Source: Daedaleopsis sinensis (lineage: Eukaryota > Basidiomycota > Agaricomycetes > Polyporales > Polyporaceae). Taken from it: a DNA stretch of 64,000 bases. The stretch is taken from assembly GCA_033807695.1 (NCBI GenBank), contig CM066300.1:2976001-3040000 (forward strand), written 5' to 3'. Position numbers and translations under genes: made by a program. The notes under the pieces are model-generated. The model did no database searches and was not told the DNA's origin. It was given only the letters and a program-made list of their open reading frames with translations. Below, piece by piece: positions 44,918 to 56,982 of the stretch (the stretch's first letter is position 1; every line of letters begins with the position of its first letter).

Positions 44918-47900
44918 CTACAACGTCACCAACGTTCCTTCTCGATAATGCGCGTCGCAGGCATGATCGATCGCTTCCTGTGGGAGAAGTAGTCAGCGGA
45001 TGTGAGAGCACAGAAACCTCAACTGAAACACACCTGTACGGTCGCAAATCGTGCATTACACATGATGGCACCCTCGACGTACTGGCAGACGCACTCCTCC
45101 TTATCGTGTCGCAGCGCCGGGGAACGGCTCAAAGCACCACTCGAGCGTTCAGGCGGCACACTCCCCTCGCCGGAGCTTGAGCGCGAACTCGAGCTCGAGC
45201 TTGAGGCTATGTCCGGATCTGGAACGAAGTCCTCGTCCTCGTCCTCGTTGTACTCTTGTCCCGCCCGACCTTGCGCAGCCGACAGTTGCTCGACGATGGC
45301 CTTGAGATCCGCCACCTCTCTATTCGCAATTCGCAGGTCCATGCGCAGCCGTGCGTTCTCCTCCCGCAAGTCAGGCTCGAGCGCCGCGCGCCGCCGAACC
45401 TCGTCGTTCGTGCGCTTGTCCCTCTCTGCACCAACCTGGTACATGCCCTTCCACTTCTCGGCCTCCGCCTGCAGCGCCTTGACCTGCTTCGCGGACGTCG
45501 CGCGGACCATCTCGAGACCCTCCTTGACCTGGCCCTCCGCACGCGCCGCACGTTCTTCTAGCTCGGCGTTCTCCTCGGCGAGGCGCTGCGCGTGCGTGGA
45601 CGCCTCGGAGTAGAGCTTCTCGTACAGATCCCGTTTCTCTTCCGCATACTTGAGCTGCTGCGTCCGCTCCTGGGTCGTTGTTTCCAGCCGATCGGAGAGC
45701 GAAGCGACGACGTCCTGTGCTTTCGAGAGGTTCTCGCGAGCACTGGCCAGGTCCTCTTCCAGGGCTGCGAGTCGCCGCGCTGTTGTTTCGTCGTTCTGAC
45801 CCGCACGCACGTCGTGCTGCTGTATCTTCTCTGTCAACCCTTCCTTCTCGAGCTCCAACGCCTCAACCTGGTCATGTAACTCGAGAAGAGCGCTCTCAAG
45901 CTGGGACACCTGCTCAGACCGTTCCTCAAGTAGCTCATTGAGTTCCCGTATCTTGTGTTCGGATTGCTTCATAAAACGTGTGAGACCAGCTGGGTGAATT
46001 GGTGCGATGTAATACCTTAACATACATTGTCGTTGTCCTTCAGTTGAGTCAATTGCAGTTCCAGCTCGACCAATTGATTCTCAAGGAGGGATATCTGCTC
46101 AGTCTTCTCTTCTGAGGTCTCGCGCAGTGCGTTCAGTTCTGACTCATGAGTGGCTCGATCCTGCGCAAACGTCAGTCAACAACGTATAGTAAGTATATGG
46201 ACAAGGTACCTTCGCTTGCACTAGTTCTAGCTCCGCAATGCGTTCTTGTAGCCCTTCGATTTGTTCCTCCAGGAGGCTCAACTGTTCGCTCTTTTCCTCG
46301 AGTGCCGCAGTTAGCTCTACGACCTGACTGTTCGGTTGTGACTGATCCTGGCAGGATATGAATTGACGGAAGAGATGTAGCAGTACCACGATGCTTACAA
46401 TTGACTGGCTATCAGCGTCCGCTCGTTGTGTGGTGCTGGTTGGCGGAGGCTCTTGCAAAGGAATCTCTGGTGAGTGTGATCGCTGCCCGAATGGCTCTTC
46501 ATGACGCTGTAGGAGGCATGAATGGATGTAGACCGTTCAGTTTTGAGAATAGCTACCATGTCCAGGCGGTTTTGCACACCCCCACTCCAGTCCACAAAAC
46601 GGTCGATCATATCCTCGGATTCGTCATCTTCGATGGTGTCCTGAGTAAAAGGGCCCAAAATATGCTTCTTTGGAGGTGTTTCCTTCTCCGGGGAGCTATC
46701 GATATCCTCCGTTTGGGTGGCGTTGAGATAGGCACGAAAGTCGGGAAGAGGGAGGAGATGGATCGGCCTCAGCTCCTTACGCTTACCGCGACTTCTGCTC
46801 TGCATCTTTGCCACAATCGACGAAGGGTTATTAGGAGATGAAGGTCGTGCGTCCGAACGCGATCGCACTGGGGTGCTAGGAATATCTTGTTCAGCATCCA
46901 AATCGTCCTGGGTGGGATCGTAGGGGGGTTCATCGAGAGCATCGGCGGCATGAGTGGTTTGGGTCTCCGGCACAATTCCGTCTCTGCTGAACGTGTCGTT
47001 CGCAAACGGACGGCCATGATGAACAGATTTCTTGGATGGGCCAGGGTCAAGCCGACTCTCCGGCGCAGCTTGTGGGGACCCTGGGGACAACATTGGTTGA
47101 GGAGGAATGAAACCAGCTGCTTCCTGTGTGTTCTCCTCTTCTTCTTGCATAAGAAGTCGACGCGAGTCAGGAGACAAGGGCGCAGATGCATCGTCTGTGA
47201 CACCGATGACTTCCCAAAGATGGGCAGTCGCAGGTGGGTCATTGTCTGTAGCAGGATCGACAACTTCAGAGCGCGAGGAAGAGGAACGAGAAGGACCGGG
47301 GACTTGGGCTGGTCTCGATGTTCCGACAGGTCGGGTCTTTGTCGTTTGGGCCACCCTCGAAGAGTTGCTCTTCTGTGGGGGGGAGAGAGCACGTGCAACG
47401 CTCTCGGTACGGGAGCTAGTCGGAAACAGTTGTCGACTAAAGCGATCGTTCGTTCGTTCACCTTGTGCAGTCGCCTTGCGGGTATGGGTCTTCCCATTCT
47501 CCCCCTTCCGACGTTTGACATTCCTAGGCGGACCGACCTTCGTAACCGGAACTGCATCATGTATCACGGGCTTGACCATGTCCTCGTCTCCCTCTTCCTC
47601 ATCATTCTCATCCACACTAGGTTTGCGCTTGTGCGTGGCTCTCGATTTCCCATTTGGTGATGTCTGGCGAGCAAAGCCCTGACTTCGTCGTCCTGTATCA
47701 TCATCGCTGCTCTCTGCGCTAATGTTCAAAGGACGTTTCCCGGTCTTCTTGCGCGCAATGACTTGATAACTTGATTCGGACTCCTGGGAAGGCCCATTCT
47801 TCACCGGATCCACGACCTCAACCTCCAGTTTCCTTTTCTTTACCGGCCGGAAAGACCCATCCCGACGTGAATCTGCGTCTTCACTCGCAGTAGTTCTGCG

Positions 47901-48396
47901 ACGCTTGCGTGGTGATAAGGAATGTTCGCGTGCCGCAGCGCTATCTGGCCGTGAACTTGAAGCATTGGACATTGGGGCGGTAGGTACATTGGTGATGGCT
48001 TGACGCGTTTGACGCGTCGCAGTTGCATTGGATGAGCTCCTCGAGTCCTTCTTCGTTCTGGAAGATACGGTAGAACCGCGCGTCTTCGTACCACCTTGGC
48101 TATAGTGAGTGGTGCCACAGTCGCGTGTCAATGATGCGGCACAACATACCAGACTTTCGCCTCGCCGCTGCCTCCCTCTTGATCCTCTGTTTCCGTCTCC
48201 AGTCAGTGATGAGATCTTCTGTACAGTCCTCCGACTTGACCCAGCTCTGGGGCCACGACTTTCCAGTCGCAGGATCGACGCCAGCCCACTTGACTTTGAA
48301 GAGGCCTCTGCGTTCATCGGTGATCTCAACCACGTCCCAGAAGTCGCCGTCGCCATTATCAGCATGAGCAGAAGAAGAAGAAGCGGCGTTGGGCAT
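44918..48396 (-). CDS. Chromodomain protein with coiled-coil repeats and terminal zinc finger
   Basis: This is a predicted chromatin-associated protein. The ATG at 48396 begins MPNAASSSSAHADNG; a chromodomain follows at residues about 18-70 (FWDVVEITDERR, KVKWAGVDPATGKSWPQSWV). A long basic, Ser-rich disordered region has nuclear-signal-like stretches (SPRKRRRTT, RPVKKRKLE). Next come three similar coiled-coil units: EEKSEQLSLLEEQIEGL, EEKTEQISLLENQLVEL and EERSEQVSQLESALLEL, the first two each on a phase-symmetric exon (46347-46210, 46160-46026). A long coiled coil continues to an acidic/Ser stretch. The last exon completes a C2H2-like finger: CQYVEGAIMC, then H-ACDA-H. The junction after the chromodomain likely uses GTATGT and an acceptor ending CCAAG. 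The function is not known to me; histone-mark reading is inference. Confidence 0.75.
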
Positions 48397-48607
48397 CAAG
48401 CATCAAGGTTTGAAGAGGGATAGGAGGAAGTACTGTTGTAACTTGTGTAAGACCGAGTTCAAGTTGAGCTCGATCGCCGGAGGCTGGTTATGGGCATCAG
48501 CGTCAATCTACACGCAAACGCCGGCGGCGGTTGATGCTACAAATGTCCAAACCGATACTAACGAAATAAGTTAGGTCTACAAGCAACTATGATACACGCA
48601 AACCGTC

Positions 48608-51600
48608 CTATGCATTGACCCTGTGCCTCTTGAAGGCCGCCTCCACGTCTGCAACAGAGTACTCAAGAGTCACCCCAGTGTCCTTGTAACACTGCGATAT
48701 TCTCTTGTTGAACAGCTCCGTAATTCGCAAGACTTCTTCTTCGCATGCTCTCCATACGCCAACCATGACCGTACCAGGAGCGATACCAGTACTAGCGCTC
48801 GCGTCCTCCGTTGTAGCCTTTTCAGAGGCTTCATCGAAGTGCTTCTCGACACGTTTGAAGAGAGCGTCCACGTGCTTCCGGATGTCCTTGGAGTTGTACT
48901 CTTTCACTACCTTCTTCAAAGCTGACTTGGAGTAACTGCTATTAGACGAGATCTCCGTAGGTGCCGTCGTTTTCAGAAGACGCTCTACGCCTTCGAAGTA
49001 TTCCTGCAGCGTACCCCTGGGTCTCCAGAAGAACTATACAATTAGAATATGATGAGCTTACGATGATCTTCGAGAATGGTCTTCGTAGAACGATCTTTAC
49101 GTAGGCCCCCAGGTTCTCTTCATAGATAGCTTCCGCACGCTTGAGGAACAATGCGACAGTGCCGATTTCTATCTGTGACACCTCAGCGACGAAGTAGTGC
49201 ATGTTCTCTGTTTCGCAATTGCTCATGAGCACATATGACCTTACAGCACAAGCGCAGACAAACTGACCGATGAGTATGACGTGGTAGTTAAGCTGCCCCT
49301 TGTCTTCTTCATCTCCGCTCATCTTGGCCATCTGTTTGAGCGCTTCGAACATGGCCTGCACAATCTTGTCATAGGCTACATCGACACTCTGTCGAATCTC
49401 GAGCGTGTCTGAACCGATGAGTTGTGTTTCAACGCGGCTGATATAAGTGGGGAAGTATTTGATGAAGGGAGCCACGCCCTTGCGTTTCTTGCTAGTCAGC
49501 TTTGTCTCCTCAATTGACTTGATCTGGTCCGACTGAGAACAAATATAGTCAGGCTGGCGTGCAATAAATACGATTGCAAAACTCACCACCCGTCGCTCAA
49601 AGAGGGCCTTTAGGCGCGTCTGCTGTTTCTCTAGCGCATTGAGTAAGAACGCGTTGCCCCGCTCCTCGGCCTCGGATTGGAATTTCTCCAGAGAAGAAAG
49701 CATGCCGACCACTTGTCTACATGCTATCATCAGCCTGAGGACGACGATTTCATGTGTCCACACACTCACAAGCTATCTCGCGAAATGGCGTTGTCGAGCC
49801 AGGTCTTCAGCTCTATTGGTAAGAAACCAAAGATCAGGTCCATAGCTCCATGAACTAGCTTCAAGGTTGCTTGACTGAGCCCCGCCCATCGTGCAGCTTG
49901 TCGTCGGAAGTAGTTCTCCAGACCCCCATAGTCAGCAAAGGTCTGCGCCGTGTCATCCAGCTGGAGGAAGGAAGTAATCCAGCCTTCTTCTGCATAGATT
50001 GTCTGCGCCAGCTGCTCGAGGACCATGCTCAAGGCCTAGATGATAATCATCAGACAACGATCACGTAGCGATTGTATAGACGGTACCTCTGAAGCTCGAA
50101 GTTCTCCATCTCCAACCTCCCTCTTGTTGTCCCGGCGGTCAAGTGGCGAACGAACGATTGTTCCCGCACGACGCATGCCCTGCGCAGCTCTTGAAGTGTT
50201 ATTTGTGGGCGTGGTCCCTGAGAAGCCTAAAGCCTGTTGAGTAAGAGTAGTAACCAAGAAATGCTGCAGCTGACCATCTGTTTCCTCTTCGGTTGGTGCC
50301 TTCTTGACCAAGGCACCATAAGCAGAGAGCAGCGCTTTGATCTGTGTCGCATGTATTTCACTGGCGGCGGAAAAATATGCCTACAAGGATTTAGTCAGCG
50401 TACTGGTCATTGTCGACTGAGCTATATGGATGAACACTGACAGCACATATCTTTGCATAAGCACTTTCGTCCATCTCTTTGAGATACAACAGCAGCCCGC
50501 GATATCGCTCTAGATAGAACTCGAAATTCTTGTGGTCCTTGATGCTGATACGGTTCCTGCTGGTTTTGACAATGCCGTTGTCGTCACCCAACATCATCTT
50601 GCCCTGCAGTGAGTCAGCGTGAGTAGTCTACAATTGACACGAGTCGCTTGCGCGTACTTGTGCTGCGAAAACTATGGACAAGTAGTCCAGCACACGTTTG
50701 CAAAATTGCGAGTTGTACTTCTTGTACTCGTCCAATCGCTCCATGGTAGCGGCCATGTCTACGACACTGCATAAGACTAGGGAATGTAAAGAGACACGCA
50801 GCCACTTACCGCGATCTCGGCCAGCCAACAGAGCTTTGTATAGCACCGTCACGGATGTTTCCAAATTCTTGATGCTCCATGTGTGTTCTAGAGACTCTTG
50901 CGTGAGCGCCAGCAACGAACTTGAATCCACTTGCACAGTTTGCTACAGTCTTTCGTCAAAATTTGCAAAAGGAGCTGAAAGCATTGAGTCCATACTAGCA
51001 GCTCCTCGAGCTCGGTAAGAAGCGCCCGCTGATTCTGTGTCTGTACTTGCAGACCGCGTCCCTGGCCCTGAATGTAGGCGATGTCGTCGCTCACAGCCTA
51101 CAAAAGCTTTGTCAATTTTGCGTTACTTGTCCACCGATACCGAGGTACATGATGCTCACATTCAAGTGAATCTTGTATGATGAAATGACGCTTTCCATCG
51201 TGTCTAGCTCAGCTAACGCATCGTCCAAGAACCTGAGGACCGTGACTACTCGATCATCCGACTCGATGAACGAGTGTATATTTGCCTGACCGAGCTGTCA
51301 GTCAAGCTTCACAGTCGAGAAGATAAGGGCCCGACCTTATCAAGGGCCATAAGTTCGTCGAGAAGTCTTGCTTCGATCTGTTCCGCGGTGCCAGTCAAAG
51401 CCCGTCTGCCCAAGATATCGTCGCTTGCCCATTCGTAGCCTTCAAGCATCTCTTCCACGCTCTCCAAAGTAGCTTGAGCACTCTCATCTTCAACCTCTCC
51501 AGCTCCGTCCCCTTCACCATCAACCTCCTCGTGAAGCATTGCATCCCCAGATAACACACGGTTGAGCGTCGCCTGATTTGTTGGATCAAAGAAGGATACG

Positions 51601-52892
51601 CGCGTGTTCTCCCGCCTTGGCGCAGCTGGTAGTCTACCACCCGCTCCCATGGTCGTGTTCTGCGGTCGTGCTGAAGGTGTTGGCGTGATAGAGGACGCGC
51701 TATACATCATAGAATCCGAGGGCGCTGCATTGTTAGGTCTCGAGGATTGCTGCTGAACTACAGACGAAGCTGGCGAGGCAGATCGAGCTGGAATGTCGAA
51801 CGAACTGCGCGTTGGCCCATTGCCATTCGAGCGAGAATCATTGTACTGAGTTTCCGAATGGACGGACGTGACGGAGGATGGGTACAGAAGCGAAGCAACC
51901 TGACTAGATGTGGTCGCAGCAGACGTCCGACTCGCAGTATCTGCGTTGGATGGCAACCGTCCGTGCCTCGGCCGTAACGCGCTCGGTGGGGGTATGGGTT
52001 CTCGAGAGGGAGTAGATGGACGGTTGCGTATAGGTGTCGATTCTCGCTCGGGTACTGCGGTCGAGGGTGGTTTCGAGAGATCAGGGGAGTCTGCGCGTGG
52101 TCGTCGTGAGGACCCTCGAGGGAGCGGGGATGATGCATTTGATATGGCACTCGTCCGTCCTGTCCTTCCATTGGCGAACGATGGGGATGCCTCAGCGTAG
52201 CCATTTGCTGCGGCGCGCCGAGGGGTTGTAGGAGGGAGAGGTGCTCCATTCGTAGGGGTCGGAGCTCTTTCCAAACGTTGAAACGCAAGCGGAGGCGGCC
52301 TTGCTGGTGATGAGGGATGCTCGGACGCTTGGACATACATGACAGAGGAGAAGACGTACCTGCTTCAACTGATTCCCGAACACCCACGAGGTCCAAAGGG
52401 GCATTCCCTCCCGCAACAGATCGGAAGAGTTGGATCAACTCGGAGATGAACGTACTCTGGTCCCTTTGGTTTTCTGTTTGCCATCGGTGGGCTCGAGATA
52501 AAGTGATATTGAATGCGAGAGGCTGCATGGACTTTCAACGATGACGCAGCTTTCATGTCGGCCCCTATGGACTTACATTGAGTACTTCGATACCTCGGAG
52601 TTCAGCCACCCGCCATGACTTCCCGACAGAGAAGGAACCATTGGAGTTCAATTTGGATTTGTGGATAAAGCCTGAACCATTATTCGCTCCTGCAATATGA
52701 CCGTTCGCACACGGGAAAAGCCAGAGGTGGACCGCACGTACGAGACAGAATGATGTAGCGAGGTTTGAGGCCAGCGTCGTCTGTGCTGTCAGACTCCCAA
52801 ATCTTGATGTGCGAAACATAGTTCTCTTCGACTAGCTTGGTAGTAAACACCGAGGATATAATTCTCTGGCGTACTGAGTCGCCATCCGCCAT
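48608..52892 (-). CDS. SEC3: Exocyst complex component Sec3
   Basis: Sec3 helps tether secretory vesicles to the plasma membrane at growth sites, binding PI(4,5)P2 and Rho GTPases. The start at 52892 gives MADGDSVRQRIISSVFTTKL. Residues about 15-110 match the Sec3 PIP2-binding PH domain (VSHIKIWESDS, KPRYIILS, KSWRVAELRGIEVLN, LAFNITLSRAHRWQTEN, STFISELIQLFRSV). A 250-residue Pro/Ser-rich disordered linker follows (about 52340-51600), then an acidic stretch (EEVDGEGDGAGEVEDE) and the long helical exocyst core. The C-terminal helices are recognisable (VVKEYNSKDIRKHVDALFKRVEKHF and ITELFNKRISQCYKDTGVTL). More than ten short introns interrupt the gene. Size and domain order agree with Sec3 rather than other exocyst subunits. 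Confidence 0.9.
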
Positions 52893-53256
52893 ACCGCGGG
52901 AGAAGGTTGTGCGAGATTAACCACAAGCAAGAGATTCAGGAGATGATAGTCAAGATCAGGCTCGAGAGACCAAAGCTGCAGCAAGAGCGATGCGTTGCGA
53001 ATCAATGCGATAGAGGATGGGACTGTTACAGTCCGGCGTTACATGGCCAGTGTGTCCCTGCAGTCTTGAGCGCTTGAGCCCTCATATACTATCATATTTG
53101 GTCATGTTGTCCAACCGGCTTGACGCCCCCCTAGAAATGAAGTGCGAGTTTATAGCTAGTCGGACTACCTGGCGGATGAGCAAAGTGGAATACTCGCAAA
53201 CCTTCGCGGTGGTCGTAATGTGACCATGTAGTGCTCGAGCGAGCGAGCAGTGTTCG
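52893..53256. other. Intergenic between two minus-strand genes
   Basis: This contains the promoter of SEC3 and 3' flank of the glucosyltransferase gene. No gene was seen. Confidence 0.5.
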
Positions 53257-54763
53257 TCATTGCGTAGTTAACGGTTCGTAATAATGTCTACTATCGGAGT
53301 GCGTCTTCCTGCTGAACCACCACCACCCCAACACGCCACCACTCTGGCGTTCCTCTACTCTCTGAACCTCGCCATTCCGAAGAACCTCATATCGCCTACC
53401 CCTCCACGCTACCTCCTTTCCTACGATCGCAACCAGCCATATGGGAAGTGCCGCAAGTTCGCGTAGAGCCCAGGACCGAATGAATTGCCAACGCTTGGTA
53501 GGAGGAACGGGGTGTCCCGCTAGTGAGCAGTATACGTCGAGGTCGACCAGTATCCACGCGATGAAGTGGACCGGCAAGAAGAGGAGTGAGGAGATTTGGC
53601 AGAGGTAGTAGAAACCGCAGGCGGCGAGAAACCCAGCGAGGATAGACTCCGTCAGCGGCTCAGCCATGGTCGCTGCGAATACCATCCGCTTCCGGACACG
53701 AATCCACCGTATGCGGCGGGCGATGTAGTCCATGAGAGACATGTCCCCCACCGCGTTCTTCGCGACATCGCAAGACAGGTCGTGTCGGAGACCGAGTTCG
53801 TGCCACAGAGCGCCGGCAATCATGTTATCCTCAGCGAGAAATCGTCCAAACGACTCCAGTCCTCGTTCTCCCATTTGACAGCCGCCATTAGCAGCATTCG
53901 GAATGGGTCGAAGTGTTCCGTTAACGCGTTCCAGGTCAGACTTGCGGTATAAACACGACTTGCCAACAACGCACGAGTCTATTGCGACGGTGTTGATAGC
54001 GATGTACATTTTGGCATGATTTGTGTTCAAGAAAGCCTCCTCGATGTTTGAGCCGGGGGCATCGTTGGAGACCCATGCGAAGGGAACGTGGTGCACAACA
54101 CCTACGCGATGGTTTGAGGTGTGGGGTGCAGATAGGGGTGGACTGAGGATGTCGACGGCCCGAGCAAGGGTACCTCGATCGACTTGGACGTTGGAATCCA
54201 GGACCCATAGGATATCATGAGCGGCACGTCGATATGCCGTCATGAGGTTGTTAACTTTCGGGTTTACACCGACAGACAGACCCGCTCCTAACAGACGATC
54301 AACTCATGTGTCTCACGAGGAGCGCAAGAGTATTGTGACATACGGAAGGCAATGTGGGCATTCACATTAGGATACTTGTTCATGAGCTCTCGGACCACCG
54401 GGACCGCCTGATCGTCTTCGTCATCCACGCAAAAGAATATCTCGTAGTTGCTGTACTCTTGAATGAAAGTAGACTCCAAGTTTTCGTAAAGGTTCGTGTC
54501 CAGGCCTTTCAGAGGTCGTAAGATGGATACGCCGGGTACGGAGTCCGCAGGAGCAGAAGCGAGAGGAGAGCGTGGTCTCATTCTGTACCGCTTGCGCCTA
54601 CAATGGCACTGGTCGGTCGAGGGGGATAACAGAGACAAGTCAGAACTCACGCAGATATGCAGCCAATCAACCCGATGCTCCAGAGGATGATGTACCAAAC
54701 AATGCTTGCAGAGGCCAAGGTGAGCTTGAGAACGTTTCGAGACTCGGTCTCAGTCATCGCCAT
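53257..54763 (-). CDS. Ceramide glucosyltransferase (GT21)
   Basis: The enzyme transfers glucose from UDP-glucose to ceramide in the Golgi, making glucosylceramide. Three exons (54763-54651, 54597-54344, 54287-53257) give about 465 residues. An N-terminal membrane segment (LASASIVWYIILWSIGLIGC) is followed by SILRPLKGLDTNLYENL. The family signature residues are visible: D1 in FFCVDDEDDQ, D2 in ILWVLDSNV, D3 in FLAEDNMIAG and the R-x-x-R-W motif in ARRIRWIRVRKR. Two or three more membrane segments lie near the C-terminus (LAGFLAACGFYYLCQISSLL). It is divergent from the TPR-F-box gene with only 304 bases between start codons. The call is secure. Confidence 0.9.
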
Positions 54764-55067
54764 AGTGGTGAGTGACAAAAGAGCTCTGAAGAGCTTCTGG
54801 TGCGAGACGGGCCGTCCGTATGGCCGGGAGACCTGGAGGCAAGGGCTGGCGCAAGCGGCAAAATTCGGATCCATGCCCTGGCGGACATATCGGAGTCACA
54901 CTGATGGCCTGTGACGACACGCGTTTGAGCACGACATGATTGTCACGGTCGCGTCGTTGTTGGACACAACTCAAGTTTTTACCACAACCACTGACTGTAC
55001 GGCAACCAGAAGCAGCTTTATTCATCTATTTTGGTCTCTCTAAGCTGCTCTGGATTCAGGATCTGCT
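54764..55067. promoter_or_regulatory. Short divergent promoter region
   Basis: Only 304 bases separate two divergent start codons, so promoter elements of the glucosyltransferase and TPR-F-box genes may overlap. No clear TATA box was identified. Confidence 0.5.
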
Positions 55068-56901
55068 ATGTCGTCATGGAAATCTACCTTCAAGCAGGGT
55101 GTAGCGTGTGCTCGCGGCGGGAACTATCAGGATGCAGTAGCTCGCTTCTCCGAGGTGTGTTAGTCTGTGTTGAAGTGAATGAGAATGGCGGTGAACAGAA
55201 CCTGCTAGGCTCTGAAAGATGGTGGAGACGGGTGTGCCATATACGATGCGCGAGCTGCGGTTTACCAGAAGATGGGCAAGTTCAAAGAGGCACTTCGCGA
55301 TTGCAAGTCAGTTATCGACTTACAGCCCGCACGCTGGCAGGTGTGTATATGCCCTATGTGTTTTTTGACCTGCCCCTGGGGCTCACCTCCTATAGGGATA
55401 TGCGAAGTCGGCTCGTCTCTTCCTTCAAATTCGGAAGTATGATGCAGCAGCCCATATGGTGGACCTTGCCCTGGCCCGTGTCCCTACCGAGCAGTCTACT
55501 CGGCGCGACGAGCTAGCATCCCTTCGGACAGACATCCATGCAGCGCGCGATACTGCCGCACAGGAAGCCACCCGCCTCGCCTCATTACGAGCGTATCATT
55601 TTGGCAAACTCCCCGTTGAAATCGCGAACACGATGTTCTCCATGGTTTTGGCCGAAGAACAAGCCTACGTGGTTACCCTCGCTCAAGTCTGCAAGAATTG
55701 GAGAGCTGCGATCCTTGGCACGCCGACCTTTTGGGGCACGTTGATCCTCACCGACAGGCACCCGCGACGAAAGATCAAGACATGGAAGGAACGTTCCAAG
55801 AGTCGGATTCGGGAGCTTGTGATATTGACGGACTTGTCGAGCATACCGTCTGCCCTCGATGAACTACGCACTCTCTCCATGAAACACCTCCGCAGTCTCA
55901 GACTCGACGATTTTCCTATGAATGTGTTGAGAGCCCACCTCCCTGTCATTGCAGACGCTGTGGCAGACACGCTTGAAGGGTTCACAGGGACCTTAGCCTC
56001 ATGCCGAGGAGAAGTCTACTGGGAAGAAGGCTTACCAGGGTTCCGTTGTCAAGCTATTGAACTCGCATCCTCGCGTTCGATCAACTGGTCTCAGTTGTCG
56101 GACAGACTCGAGCACCTTCTTTCATGTTCTATGACATCGTGCTTGAATGCCGCGGACGGTTGGCCTCATCTATTGTGGTTGCTGCACCGGAACCAGTTAC
56201 TGGAACGACTTGACCTCACCTCCTTCGAGCCGACAAGCTACGAGCTACACCCCTCCCGAGAGCTCCCGTCCACGATCACTGTTCCTCGACTATCCACGTT
56301 GACTATGGCAGCCACGGTCCCTGATCGTTTGTTGCCCCTCCTTGTCCTCCCTTCTCTAAAGACCCTCCAGCTCCACTCCATACGTCAGCCTCTCTCAAAC
56401 ACCCTCCGGTATCTAGAAGATGGAGCGGTATTCACCCTCACCTCACTCTCCATCGAATGTGCTGGCTTCGATCCCCAACTGCTCATCCGTGTCTTAGCCA
56501 AGACGACTAGTTTAGAATCTCTCCGGCTCGTGGCCATCGCGGATAAGGCCGCCAACGTCGTGCTGGACGCACTTGCCCGCCCTCCCCCTCCTGCCCCTAG
56601 AAATCTGCTACGGGTGTATTGTCCTAGCCTTCGTCATCTCGACTGTTCTAAGAACCACGATGTCACGGGAGGGCCGCTCGTGCGGTTGGTTAAGCTGCGC
56701 TTGCAAGAAGCTCAAACAACCTATGCTGGAGCTAACGAAGATGAGGCAATCCCGAGCAGACCCAATGTATGCTCTCTGGAGTCGTTGACGATCAACGACT
56801 GTCCGCTGGTGGACCCGGATGTTCTGCCCTGGTTGAGGCAGAGCGTTCCTTCGTTGAGCGCAGTGTATATGTCGAAGAAGGTCGCAAGCTGGAAGCGATG
56901 A
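55068..56901 (+). CDS. TPR-F-box-LRR protein (Dia2/Pof3-like architecture)
   Basis: Three exons (55068-55154, 55209-55340, 55396-56901) give about 574 residues. Residues 1-105 are TPR helices (FKQGVACARGGNYQDAVARF, AIYDARAAVYQKMGKFKEAL, SARLFLQIRKYDAAAHMV). An F-box follows near residues 145-190 (GKLPVEIANTMFSMVL, VCKNWRAAILGTPTFWGTL). The rest has leucine-rich repeat-like segments (HLRSLRLDDFP, RLSTLTMAAT, SLKTLQLHSI, SLESLRLVAI, SLESLTINDCP). TPR, F-box and LRR in this order is the layout of budding-yeast Dia2 and fission-yeast Pof3, SCF adaptors linked to replication and genome stability. Orthology is inferred from layout only. Confidence 0.8.
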
Positions 56902-56982
56902 CAATAATGGGAAATGTCACGTCGATGCTATCGACAAACAACTACATGCTAGGAAGCTGCAATGTCACGTATCATCCTGATC

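Noticed and set aside
45019..46023. Separate coiled-coil gene starting near 46023
   Set aside because: The upstream residues are intron sequence; repeats on exons further upstream continue the same protein from the chromodomain gene.
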